Below, piece after piece: positions 34,053 to 42,590 of a stretch of 64,000 bases of DNA. Origin of the DNA: Leifsonia sp040686855 (lineage in GTDB: Bacteria; Actinomycetota; Actinomycetes; Actinomycetales; Microbacteriaceae); NCBI RefSeq assembly GCF_040686855.1, contig NZ_JBFBOG010000002.1, forward strand, positions 620,001 to 684,000, written 5' to 3'. The notes beneath the pieces were generated by a model. That model searched no databases and was not told the DNA's origin. It saw only the letters and a program-made list of their open reading frames with translations. A program made the position numbers and the translations under genes. Position 1 is the stretch's first letter; every line of letters begins with the position of its first letter.

Positions 34053-35021
34053 ATGGGTCGATACATCGCGCGGCGGCTGGGCCAGGCCGCGTTCGTGCTG
34101 GTGGTGGCGTACGTCGTCAGCTACCTCGTGCTGTGGGCGCTCCCCGGCGACGCCCTGGCCAGCATCACCGGAGGCCAGTCCAGCGACCTGAGCGCCGAGC
34201 AGATCGCCTCCATCCGCGCCCAGTGGGGGCTGGACCAGCCGGTGCTCGTGCGCCTGGGCACGGCGGCGCTGCACGCGGTCACCGGCGACTTCGGACGCTC
34301 GTTCGTCTCCGGCCGCCCTGTGACCGACCTGATCGCCGAGAGCCTGCCGGCCACCTTCGAGATCGCCGGGCTCGGCTTCCTGATCGCGCTCGCCGCCGGC
34401 ACCGGGATCGCCGTGGCGGCCACCCGCACCCGGTCGCGCCGGCTGCACGGGCTGCTGCTCTCGCTTCCGCCGCTCGGGGTGGCCATTCCGTCCTTCTGGC
34501 TGGGGCTGCTCCTGATCCAGTTCTTCTCGTTCCAGCTGCCGATCTTCCCGGCGACGGGCAACGACGGCGTCATCAGCGCCGTGCTGCCGGCGATCACGCT
34601 CGCGGTTCCGACCAGCGCGCTGATCGCCCAGCTTCTGGCACAGGGCCTCGACCGCGAGCTGCGTCAGCCGTACACCGACACCGCCCGCGCGAAGGGCGCG
34701 TCCGCCGGCCGCGTGCAGCTGCGGCACGCCTTCCGCAACGCGGCGCTTCCGGCGCTCACGATCGCGGGGCTCGTGGTCGGAAACCTCCTCGCGGGCTCGG
34801 TCGTGACGGAGACGGTGTTCGGGCGCACCGGTGTCGGCCGCTTGACGGCGGACGCGGTGGCCGCGCAGGACATCCCCGTGGTCCAGGGCGTCGTGGTCTT
34901 CGGAGCACTGGTCTTCGTGACCGTGAACCTCGCGGTCGACCTCCTCTACCCGCTGCTCGACCCGCGGATCGTGACGGCGCGCACGACGCGTCCGGCTCGT
35001 GCGACGGCGGTGACGGCATGA
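34053..35021 (+). CDS. peptide-type ABC transporter permease (DppB-like)
   Basis: 322-residue permease with six membrane helices. The N-terminus MGRYIARRLGQAAFVLVVAY is the usual DppB start, and the EAA loop is YTDTARAKGASAGRVQLRHA. The ATG has a GGGGCGGG stretch upstream. Stop and next start overlap as ATGA. It begins an operon of two permeases, a double ATPase, a binding protein and two LLM monooxygenases (one broken), so the cargo is probably an organosulfur or peptide-like nutrient rather than general peptides. Confidence 0.9.
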   Translation: MGRYIARRLGQAAFVLVVAYVVSYLVLWALPGDALASITGGQSSDLSAEQIASIRAQWGLDQPVLVRLGTAALHAVTGDFGRSFVSGRPVTDLIAESLPATFEIAGLGFLIALAAGTGIAVAATRTRSRRLHGLLLSLPPLGVAIPSFWLGLLLIQFFSFQLPIFPATGNDGVISAVLPAITLAVPTSALIAQLLAQGLDRELRQPYTDTARAKGASAGRVQLRHAFRNAALPALTIAGLVVGNLLAGSVVTETVFGRTGVGRLTADAVAAQDIPVVQGVVVFGALVFVTVNLAVDLLYPLLDPRIVTARTTRPARATAVTA

Positions 35022-35905
35022 CCGAGGGCATCGTGGAACTCGCCCAGCCGGTGACCGCCGCGCGGGCCGCCGACGCCGGCCGCTCCCGCTGGGCGACGGT
35101 CGCGGGATGGCTGCGATCGCGCCCGGGCGTCGTGATCAGCGCGGCGTGGCTCGTCGTCCTCCTCGTGGCGGCGATCGCACCGACGCTTTTCACGTCCACC
35201 GACCCGCTCGCGATCTCGAGCGCGATCCGGCAGCCGCCGTCGGCGGAGCACCCGTTCGGCACGGACGCGATCGGCCGCGACCTGTTCTCGCGCGTCGTGC
35301 ACGGCGCCGGCCTCTCGCTCGGCGCCGCCGCCATCGCCGTGCTGGTCGGGGTGCTCGCCGGCATCGTGCTGGGTCTGGTGGCCGGGTACCGCGGTGGCTG
35401 GGTGGACGCCGTGCTCATGCGGTTCACGGATGTGCTGCTGGCCATCCCGGGGCTCCTGCTCTCGCTGGCGTTCGTGGTCGCGCTCGGATTCGGGACGGTG
35501 AACGTCGCGATCGCCGTCGGCGTCACCGCGGTCGCGTCGAACGCCCGGGTGCTCCGCTCGGAGGTGCTGAAAGTGCGCAACAGCGTCTACGTCGAGGCGG
35601 CGGTCGCGGGAGGTGCGGGCCGGCTCCGGGTGCTCCTGCGGCATGTGCTCCCGAACTCGATCGCGCCGCTGCTGGCGCTGGTCGCCCTCGACTTCTCTGC
35701 GGCCATCCTCGCCATCTCGGCGCTCAGCTTCCTCGGCTACGGGGCGCAGCCGCCGACGCCGGAGTGGGGCGCGCTCGTCGCGAACGGCCGCGACTTCCTG
35801 GCCACCGCCTGGTGGCTGACCACGCTGCCGGGGCTGGTGATCGCGCTGACCGTCCTGGCAGGCAACCGCCTGTCCCGCGCCTTCACGACGGAGGGACGCC
35901 GATGA
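35018..35905 (+). CDS. peptide-type ABC transporter permease (DppC-like)
   Basis: 295-residue second permease with the DppC pattern: a first helix (VVISAAWLVVLLVAAIAPTLF without the last residue count), an extracytoplasmic loop with HPFGTDAIGRDLFSRVVHGA, which is a strong family hallmark, and an EAA loop YVEAAVAGGAGRLRVLLRHV. The start overlaps the previous stop and its own stop overlaps the ATPase start (ATGA), so the operon is tightly coupled. Confidence 0.9.
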   Translation: MTEGIVELAQPVTAARAADAGRSRWATVAGWLRSRPGVVISAAWLVVLLVAAIAPTLFTSTDPLAISSAIRQPPSAEHPFGTDAIGRDLFSRVVHGAGLSLGAAAIAVLVGVLAGIVLGLVAGYRGGWVDAVLMRFTDVLLAIPGLLLSLAFVVALGFGTVNVAIAVGVTAVASNARVLRSEVLKVRNSVYVEAAVAGGAGRLRVLLRHVLPNSIAPLLALVALDFSAAILAISALSFLGYGAQPPTPEWGALVANGRDFLATAWWLTTLPGLVIALTVLAGNRLSRAFTTEGRR

Positions 35906-37527
35906 GCGCGCTGCTCGAGGTCGCGGACCTGCGGATCCGCTACCGTGCCGGGCGTCACGACGTGGAGGCGGTGCGCGGCATCGGCTTCACCGTGCGGGCC
36001 GGCGAGCGCGTCGCGGTCGTGGGCGAGTCCGGCTCCGGCAAGTCGACCACGGCCGCCGCGATCGTGCGGCTGCTGGCGCCGAACGCGACGGTGGAGGGAC
36101 GCATCCGCTTCGACGGGGACGATGTCTCCGCGCTCGGCGCCCGCGCCTTCCGCGGGCTCCTCGGCCGCCGGATCGGCTACGTGCCGCAGGACCCGACCGT
36201 GTCGCTCAACCCGGTGAAGACCATCGGCGAGCAGGTGGCCGAGGTGCTGGCCATCCACGGCCTCGCGGACCGGCTCGCGGCCGCCGCGCACGCGGTGGAG
36301 GCGCTGGAGCGTGCGGGTATCGACCGCCCGGCCGAGCGGGCCCGGCAGTACCCGCATCAGTTGTCGGGCGGCCAGCGCCAGCGCGTCCTGATCGCCATCG
36401 CGCTCGCCGCCGGACCGCAGCTGGTGATCGCCGACGAGCCGACCAGCGCCCTCGATGTCACCGTGCAGCGGCGCATCCTCGACCACCTCGACGAGCTCAC
36501 CGCCGATGCCGGCGCCTCGACGCTGCTCATCACCCACGACCTCGGCATCGCCGCCGACCGGGCCGACCGCATCCTGGTGCTGTCCGGCGGCGAGCTGGTC
36601 GAGGAGGGGACGCCGGATCAGGTGCTCGGGTCGCCTCACCACGCCTACACGCGCGCGCTGCTGGCCGCGGCGCCCAGCCTCAACACGTCGGGAGGCACGT
36701 TCCTGACCCGCGCCCGCGCCGGCAGCCCCGGGCACGAGGCCGCGTCGGCGCCGCTGCTCGTCGCCACCGGACTCGTCAAGGAGTTCGGCGCGAACCGGGC
36801 CGTCGACGGCGTCGACATCACCGTGAACCGCGGCCGCACCCTGGCCCTGGTCGGCGAGTCCGGCTCGGGCAAGACGACCACCTCGCGGCTGGTGCTGCGC
36901 CTCGAGGAGGCGACCGCCGGACGCATCGAGTTCGACGGAATCGACGTCACCCGAGCCCGCGGTGCTGCCCTGCGACGTCTGCGCCGCCGCATCCAGGTCG
37001 TGCACCAGAACCCGTACGCGTCGCTGAACCCGCGGCTTCGCGTCGGCGACCTGGTCGCCGAGCCGCTGCACTCGCACGGCATCGGCACGCGCCGCGAACG
37101 GGACCAGCGCGCGCGCCACCTGCTCGACCAGGTCGGGCTGCCCGCACGGGCGGCCGACCGGCGTCCGGCCGAGTTGTCGGGCGGCCAGCGCCAGCGCGTG
37201 GCGATCGCCCGCGCGCTCGCGGTGCAGCCCGAGCTGGTCGTGCTCGACGAGCCGGTTTCGGCGCTGGATGTGCGGGTGCAGGCGCAGGTGCTGGACCTGC
37301 TCGCCGGACTGCAGGCCGAGCTCGGCGTCGCCTACCTCTTCATCAGTCACGATCTCGCGGTCGTGCGCCAGGTGTCCGACCACGTCGCCGTGCTCCACGA
37401 CGGCCGCGTCGTCGAGACCGGAACCGTCGACGACGTGTTCGACGCCCCGAACCACCCCTACACACGCGACCTGCTGGATGCCATCCCGGGCCGCGACGCA
37501 TCACTCACCCCAAGGAGAACAGCATGA
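35902..37527 (+). CDS. double-ATPase ABC protein (DppD-DppF fusion)
   Basis: 541-residue fused ATPase energising the peptide-type permease. Domain 1 has Walker A GESGSGKST (41-49) and signature LSGGQRQRV near residue 154; domain 2 has Walker A GESGSGKTT from about residue 321 and signature LSGGQRQRVAIARAL near residue 425. Each domain ends with the oligopeptide-type C-terminal region (TPDQVLGSPHHAYTRALL and DDVFDAPNHPYTRDLL). In model operons these are two genes; the fusion is common in actinobacteria. Its stop overlaps the binding-protein start. Confidence 0.92.
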   Translation: MSALLEVADLRIRYRAGRHDVEAVRGIGFTVRAGERVAVVGESGSGKSTTAAAIVRLLAPNATVEGRIRFDGDDVSALGARAFRGLLGRRIGYVPQDPTVSLNPVKTIGEQVAEVLAIHGLADRLAAAAHAVEALERAGIDRPAERARQYPHQLSGGQRQRVLIAIALAAGPQLVIADEPTSALDVTVQRRILDHLDELTADAGASTLLITHDLGIAADRADRILVLSGGELVEEGTPDQVLGSPHHAYTRALLAAAPSLNTSGGTFLTRARAGSPGHEAASAPLLVATGLVKEFGANRAVDGVDITVNRGRTLALVGESGSGKTTTSRLVLRLEEATAGRIEFDGIDVTRARGAALRRLRRRIQVVHQNPYASLNPRLRVGDLVAEPLHSHGIGTRRERDQRARHLLDQVGLPARAADRRPAELSGGQRQRVAIARALAVQPELVVLDEPVSALDVRVQAQVLDLLAGLQAELGVAYLFISHDLAVVRQVSDHVAVLHDGRVVETGTVDDVFDAPNHPYTRDLLDAIPGRDASLTPRRTA

Positions 37528-39167
37528 CCATCCCGCACCTCCGACGCATCGGCGCCGGAATCGCCACCGCCGCGGCCGCCGCGCTCGTCCTGTCGGCCTG
37601 CGCCGCGGGCGGATCCGCCTCGACCGGCGCCGCGTCCGCCTCGGCGAAGCCCGTCGACGGCGGCGACCTGACCTTCGCGCTCGCCAACGACCCGATCACG
37701 CTCAACCCCACGGCTCTGGGCAGCGGCAACGACACCCTCTACATCGAGCGGCAGCTCTTCGACTCGCTGACCGAGCAGGACCCGAAGACCGGGAAGATCA
37801 TCCCGGGCCTGGCGACGAAGTGGCAGGCGAACGCCGACGCCACCCAGTTCACCTTCACCCTGCGCAAGGGCGTCACCTTCTCGGACGGCACCCCGCTGAG
37901 CGCGGCGGTCGTCAAGGCGAACTTCGACGACATCGTCGCCAACGCGACGAAGGCCGTGAACGCCGTCACCGCGCTGCCGGGCTACGCCGGGACGACGGTC
38001 GTCGACGACTCCACCGTGACGGTCGCGTTCGCCAAGCCGAACGGCGCCTTCCCGCAGGCCGCCTCGTCCGTCGCGCTGGCGCTGCTGTCGCCGAAGTCGC
38101 TGGCGATCCCGTTCGACGACCGCGCCACCGGCAAGGGCCTCAGCGGCACCGGACCGTTCACGCTCGAGAGCTACACCAAGAACACGTCCGTCGTCCTCAA
38201 GAAGCGCGCCGACTACGCCTGGGCGCCCGACGACTACGCGAACCGCGGCGCCGCGCACCTCGACACGGTGACCTTCACGATCGTCCCCGAGGCGGGCGTG
38301 CGAACCGGCGGCCTGACCTCGAAGCAGTTCGACGCGGTCGGCGGTGTGCTGCCCCAGGACATCGCCACGCTGAAGACCCAGAAGTCGGGTCTCATCATCC
38401 GCCCCAACCCCGGCATCGCCTTCGGCCTCACCGCCCACGCGAAGCCGGGCTCCATCCTGAGCGACGAGAAGGTGCGCACCGCGCTGCTGACCGCGATCGA
38501 CCGGAAGGCCGTGCAGCAGTCGGCCCTCACGCCCGACTTCAAGGTCGCGACCAGCGTCCTCGCGGCGAACACCCCCGGCTGGGTCGACCTCAGCGAGAAG
38601 CTCACCACCGACCAGAAGGCCACCCAGAAGGCGCTCGACGCCGCCGGCTGGAAGAAGGGATCGGATGGCATCCGCGAGAAGGACGGCAAGCGCCTCACCC
38701 TGAACCTCGGCTACATCTCCAACTTCAACCCGAACCAGTCGATCGTGGAGCTCATCCAGCAGCAGCTGAAGCAGGTCGGCGTCGAGGTGAAGGTCTGGAC
38801 CGGGACGGTGCCGCAGTACCTGGCCCAGTCCAGCGCAGGCGCCTTCGACCTGGCCTACGGCAACCTGTCCCGCGCCGACGGCGACGTGCTGCGCACCCAG
38901 TTCCTCAACACGCTGCCGTCCAACACCGTCAAGGGCTACACCGACCCGACGCTGCAGCAGCTGCTGCTCGGGCAGCTCGCGACGGCCGACCAGGCGAAGC
39001 GCAACGAGATCGCGCAGCAGGCGGGGGAGCGGATCATCGACCTCGGCTACTACATCCCCGTCGTCGAGCTCACCACGGTGCTCGGCACCGCGCCGAACGT
39101 GCACGGCATCGTGCTCGGCGGGGACTCGCGCCTCGGCTCGCTGGTCGACGCGTACAAGACCAAGTAA
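37524..39167 (+). CDS. peptide-type ABC transporter substrate-binding lipoprotein
   Basis: 547-residue family 5 solute-binding protein. The signal peptide ends with lipobox LSAC, C26 being lipidated. The mature protein begins with GGDLTFALANDPITLNPTAL and has the family block TKWQANADATQFTFTLRKGV. It delivers ligand to the DppBC-like permease. It starts at the ATG overlapping the ATPase stop (ATGA at 37524-37527). It precedes the two LLM genes by 10 bases, tying import to flavin-dependent oxidation. Confidence 0.92.
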   Translation: MTIPHLRRIGAGIATAAAAALVLSACAAGGSASTGAASASAKPVDGGDLTFALANDPITLNPTALGSGNDTLYIERQLFDSLTEQDPKTGKIIPGLATKWQANADATQFTFTLRKGVTFSDGTPLSAAVVKANFDDIVANATKAVNAVTALPGYAGTTVVDDSTVTVAFAKPNGAFPQAASSVALALLSPKSLAIPFDDRATGKGLSGTGPFTLESYTKNTSVVLKKRADYAWAPDDYANRGAAHLDTVTFTIVPEAGVRTGGLTSKQFDAVGGVLPQDIATLKTQKSGLIIRPNPGIAFGLTAHAKPGSILSDEKVRTALLTAIDRKAVQQSALTPDFKVATSVLAANTPGWVDLSEKLTTDQKATQKALDAAGWKKGSDGIREKDGKRLTLNLGYISNFNPNQSIVELIQQQLKQVGVEVKVWTGTVPQYLAQSSAGAFDLAYGNLSRADGDVLRTQFLNTLPSNTVKGYTDPTLQQLLLGQLATADQAKRNEIAQQAGERIIDLGYYIPVVELTTVLGTAPNVHGIVLGGDSRLGSLVDAYKTK

Positions 39168-39177
39168 GGGGAACGTC

Positions 39178-40280
39178 ATGAAGGTCATCGGTCTCGACCT
39201 CATCGCCAACGCGCCGCGCGGGGAGGGGCAGCCCGCCCCCTCCCCGCGGGAGCGGCTCGCCGAGGTGGTCGCCGACGCCCAACTGTTCGAGGAGCTCGGC
39301 TTCGACGGCTTCGCCGTCGGGGAGCGGCACCATGCGCCGTTCCTCTCCAGTTCTCCGACGGTGCTGCTCGGTCACCTGGCGGCCGTCACCTCGCGCATCC
39401 GCCTGTTCACCGGCGTCACCCTGCTGTCGGTGCTCGACCCGGTTCGGGTCGCCGAGGACTACGCCACCATCGACCACCTGTCCGGCGGACGGCTCGAGCT
39501 GATCATCGGCAAGGGCAACGGGCCGGAGCAGGCGGAGCTGTTTGGCATCGAGCGCACACAGGCGTGGGAGACGCTGCGCGAGAACTACGCGCTGCTGCGG
39601 CAGCTGTGGTCGTCCCGCGCCGTCGACTGGGGCCCGCCGGCCGGCGCGCCGGGCGTCCGGCACTCGCCGCTGCGCGGAGCCGACATCCAGCCGCGTCCGC
39701 TGCAGTCCCGCATCCGGGTGTGGCATGGGTCGGCGACCTCGCCTGCGTCCGTGGAACTGGCCGCACGGCACGGCGACCCGATCTTCTCTGCCAATGCCAT
39801 GAACCCGATCGAGCAGTACGCGGCCCTCGTCCGCCGCTACCGCGAGGTGTGGGCGGAGTCGGGGCGCGACCCGGCGGCCGCGACGGTCGGGGCTGCCACA
39901 CACTCCACGTGGCCCGCACCTCCCAGCAGGCGCGCGACGAGTACCGGCCGCAGTACGAGGCGTTCGTCGCCGCGGTCGCCGCCGCCGACCACTCGTTGCC
40001 CGGCACGCGGACCGACTACGCGGACTACGACGACTACGTCGAGCGCTCCTCCGCCCTGATCGGCAGCCCCCAGGAGGTGCTGGACAAGCTGGCGCGCTAC
40101 CACGAGGCGTTCGGCCACACCACGATCTCGATCGGCGGTCACCCTGGGCTGCTGGAGCGCGGAGCATGGACGGACAGCCTCGAGCTGTTCCGGTCGGAGG
40201 TGCTGCCCGCTGCCAACGCGCTCATCGGCGACCCGGCGTGGCCTTCGCCGGTCGGCCTCCCCGAGGTGGTTCCCGCATGA
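39178..40280 (+). pseudogene. LLM-class flavin monooxygenase, frameshifted
   Basis: A bacterial luciferase-like monooxygenase gene of about 367 codons, broken near base 39,890. Frame 1 from ATG 39178 gives MKVIGLDLIANAPRG, GFDGFAVGERHHAPFLSSSP and DHLSGGRLELIIGKGNGPEQ up to about residue 236. The homologous continuation (HTLHVARTSQQARDEYRP to VGLPEVVPA) lies in the frame one base back. This equals one missing base near 39,885-39,900. Frame 1 otherwise ends in low-complexity residues at 40059. It is either a natural mutation or a sequencing error. The stop at 40280 overlaps the next start as expected for an intact operon, so loss must be recent. Confidence 0.82.
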
Positions 40281-41323
40281 CCCGGCTGGAGAAGCTGCAC
40301 TTCCTGACGCCCGGGAACTACGAGGACGACCGCCCGGCGGAGGGTCTGGAGAACACGCTCCGGCTGATCGAGGCGGGCGAACGGCTCGGCTACGACGGCG
40401 CGTGGGTGCGCCAGCGACACCTGGAGCACGGCATCTCTTCGGCGGCGGTGTTCGTCGGCGCCGCCACGCAGCGCACGTCCACGATCGAGCTCGGCACCGC
40501 CGTCATCCCGATCGGGTACGAGAGCCCGTTCCGCCTCGGCGAAGACCTCGCCACCGCGGACGTGCTCTCCGGCGGCCGAGTCCAGATCGGCGTGAGCGCG
40601 GGGACGCCGCCGCACCTGCACCTCATCGGCGACCGCGTCTTCGACGGCGACTGGAGCGGGTACGACCTCTCCTACGGCCGCGTCGAGCGCCTGGTGGAGA
40701 ACCTGTCCGGCGCCTTCATCGGCGACGAGGACACGGTCATCCACTCGCCCGGTAACGTGCAGCGTCCCCGCCTCCAGCCGTACAGCCCCGGGCTCGACCG
40801 CCGGGTCTGGTACGGCGGAGGGAGCACCGCGTCCATCCGCTGGGCAGCGACCCACGGGCTCCACCTGCTGACGGGCAACGTCATCTCGGGCGAGGGGACG
40901 GACGACTTCGTGGAGGCGCAGCGTGCGCTGATCGCGCTGCACCGGTCGCTCTCGACGCGGCCGGACGACCTCCGGATCGCGTTCGGCCGCGTGCTGCTGC
41001 CGACCGACAGCGCGGACCGCGCGACGCGGCAGAAGTACCGCGAGTACGTGCGGGAGCGGGACGCCCGGCTCGGCGTCGCGCACGGCCCACGCCGCACCCT
41101 GTTCGCGCCCGACCTCGTCGGCACGGCGGCGGAGATCGCCGAGCGCTTGGCTGAGGACGCGGCGTTCGACGGCATCACGGAGCTGCGCATCGAGCTGCCG
41201 TACGAGTTCGAGGAGCAGGACTACGAGCAGGTGCTGGGGGACACGATCGAGCTGATCGCGCCACAATTCGGGTACGTGCGGGCGGGGGCGGTTCAGACGG
41301 TGGCGTATGCCGCCGCAATGTAG
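40277..41323 (+). CDS. LLM-class flavin-dependent oxidoreductase (2)
   Basis: 348-residue luciferase-like monooxygenase with the alpha/beta barrel pattern GYDGAWVRQRHLEHGISS near the N-terminus, TIELGTAVIPIGYE and ADVLSGGRVQIGVSAGTPPH. Enzymes of this group use FMNH2 supplied by a reductase to oxidise thioethers, sulfonates, amines or aldehydes. It starts inside the stop of the frameshifted LLM gene. Its last residues VQTVAYAAAM lie on the left copy of an 18-bp repeat flanking the AAA-ATPase unit; without that unit the gene would end five codons earlier. Confidence 0.9.
   Translation: MTRLEKLHFLTPGNYEDDRPAEGLENTLRLIEAGERLGYDGAWVRQRHLEHGISSAAVFVGAATQRTSTIELGTAVIPIGYESPFRLGEDLATADVLSGGRVQIGVSAGTPPHLHLIGDRVFDGDWSGYDLSYGRVERLVENLSGAFIGDEDTVIHSPGNVQRPRLQPYSPGLDRRVWYGGGSTASIRWAATHGLHLLTGNVISGEGTDDFVEAQRALIALHRSLSTRPDDLRIAFGRVLLPTDSADRATRQKYREYVRERDARLGVAHGPRRTLFAPDLVGTAAEIAERLAEDAAFDGITELRIELPYEFEEQDYEQVLGDTIELIAPQFGYVRAGAVQTVAYAAAM
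41290..41307. repeat. left 18-bp direct repeat (DR-L)
   Basis: GGTTCAGACGGTGGCGTA at 41290-41307 is an exact copy of 42573-42590. It falls in the last codons of the LLM gene. With the right copy it brackets the AAA-ATPase gene and its promoter region. Confidence 0.85.
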
Positions 41324-41337
41324 CGACTTATGCATGC

Positions 41338-41376
41338 TTATAGCGGGTTATAGGTTCTTGCTATAACCCGCTATAA
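41338..41376. promoter_or_regulatory. 16-bp perfect hairpin with repeated TTATAG
   Basis: The arms TTATAGCGGGTTATAG (41338-41353) and CTATAACCCGCTATAA (41361-41376) pair perfectly around a 7-base loop. Each arm is itself two TTATAG units spaced by CGGG, so the site has four copies in mirror order. It lies 17 bases before the AAA-ATPase ATG in an AT-rich patch. It can act as a terminator for the LLM operon, or as a multi-site operator for the ATPase gene; the internal repeats favour the latter. Confidence 0.75.
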
Positions 41377-41393
41377 CTAGCTACACTCCGACC

Positions 41394-42563
41394 ATGGATC
41401 CGGTGCGCAACCCTTATCAGCCGGGCGCCGGGCGCAAGCCAGCCGCGTTGGTCGGGCGTGACGACACCTTGCGCGAGTGGCAGGTCGGGCTGCAAAGGGC
41501 CGAGGCCGGGCGGTCCATTCAACCCACGGTGCTCTACGGTCTTCGGGGTGTCGGCAAGACCGTCCTCCTCTCAGAACTCCGCCGCAATGCGGCGCGCCGG
41601 CAGTGGATCGTCGCGCAGGCCGAGGCGGGCAGTGATCGCAATATCCGCGAATTGCTGGGGGAAGCCCTGTATGCGCCCCTTGCGGATCTGGCTCGCCCGA
41701 ATGCGGGACGCCGACTTCTGAAGGCGCTGAAGACGGCGATCAGCTTCAAAGCGTCATATGACGCTTCAGGGATCTGGACATTCGGGCTGGATCTCGGCGA
41801 TTCCGGAGGCGGAGGGGCGGACACCGGCGTGCTCGAGACCGATCTCCGAAAGCTGGTGGCCGATCTCGCGGGCGCCGCCGAGGAAGAGGGAGTAGGCGTC
41901 GCGATTCTGATCGACGAGGCGCAGGACCTGACAGCGGACGAACTCACCACAGTCTGCGTGGTCGCTCACGCGGCAGCGCAGGACGACTGGCCGGTCGCCT
42001 TCGCGTTCGCGGGGTTGCCAAGCCTTCCTCGAATTCTTGCTGAAGCGCGCTCGTACACCGAGCGATTTCGCTACGTGAACGTGCATGAGTTGAGCCCGAC
42101 GGCTGCCGCGGCGGCCCTCACCATCCCCGCCGCAGACGAGGATGCCGAGTGGGAGGACGAAGCCGTGGGCGTAGTCATCGAGGCGTCTCGCCGATACCCG
42201 TATTTCATCCAGCAGTTCGGTCAGGACGCGTGGAACGCCGCGGCGGGACCGGTCATCAGCGTGCATGACGCGGAACTCGGTGTTGCTCGCGGAAATCAGC
42301 AGCTCGACGCGGGGTTCTTCCGTGCTCGCTGGGATCGCGCAACCCGCGGGGAGCAGGACTACCTTCGAGCGATGGCCGAGGACGGCGACGAAGGAAGTCA
42401 ATCCGGTGACGTCGCGAGCCGCATGGCTCGCTCGGTGACGAGCCTAGGACCCACGCGAGCCAAGCTGATCAGCAAGGGTCTCATCTACGCGCCCGAGTAT
42501 GGGGTCGTCGCCTTCACCGTACCGGGTATGGCAGCGTTCATCCGACGTCAACCTGCCGCTTGA
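41394..42563 (+). CDS. AAA-type ATPase with winged-helix tail
   Basis: 389-residue ATPase of the archaeal-ATPase/ORC-like kind. Walker A is GLRGVGKT (49-56), Walker B ILIDEAQD (171-178) and a sensor-like FAFAGLPSLP follows near residue 204. The C-terminal 100 residues (ARWDRATRGEQDYLRAMAED onward) look like a winged helix for DNA or protein binding. Codon use is less GC-biased than neighbours. Similar single-gene ATPases occur scattered in actinobacteria with no known role; TnsC-, Cdc6- or defence-like functions are possible but unproven. The start at 41394 has no strong Shine-Dalgarno. Confidence 0.85.
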   Translation: MDPVRNPYQPGAGRKPAALVGRDDTLREWQVGLQRAEAGRSIQPTVLYGLRGVGKTVLLSELRRNAARRQWIVAQAEAGSDRNIRELLGEALYAPLADLARPNAGRRLLKALKTAISFKASYDASGIWTFGLDLGDSGGGGADTGVLETDLRKLVADLAGAAEEEGVGVAILIDEAQDLTADELTTVCVVAHAAAQDDWPVAFAFAGLPSLPRILAEARSYTERFRYVNVHELSPTAAAAALTIPAADEDAEWEDEAVGVVIEASRRYPYFIQQFGQDAWNAAAGPVISVHDAELGVARGNQQLDAGFFRARWDRATRGEQDYLRAMAEDGDEGSQSGDVASRMARSVTSLGPTRAKLISKGLIYAPEYGVVAFTVPGMAAFIRRQPAA

Positions 42564-42572
42564 GGGTCGCTT

Positions 42573-42590
42573 GGTTCAGACGGTGGCGTA
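42573..42590. repeat. right 18-bp direct repeat (DR-R)
   Basis: Exact second copy of the 18-bp repeat at 41290-41307. It lies at the 3' end of the convergent ATP-grasp gene, whose stop codon (42576-42578 on the minus strand) is inside it. Confidence 0.85.

Larger units (their letters stand above)
41290..42590 (+). mobile_element. putative AAA-ATPase insertion unit between direct repeats
   Basis: A 1283-bp unit (one repeat copy included) containing a 39-base hairpin region and one ATPase gene, bounded by perfect 18-bp direct repeats at the meeting point of two converging operons. In the right copy the LLM frame reads V-Q-T-V-A-TAG, so removing the unit restores a shorter, coherent LLM end that overlaps the stop of the ATP-grasp gene. 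Composition is AT-richer than the flanks. No transposase, integrase or terminal inverted repeat is present; the mechanism is unknown, so the mobile nature is inferred only. Confidence 0.55.

Noticed and set aside
41338..41376. Classic rho-independent terminator for the LLM operon
   Set aside because: The hairpin is AT-rich with no following T-run and its arms contain internal direct repeats, so a simple terminator reading does not explain it, though partial terminator function is not excluded.
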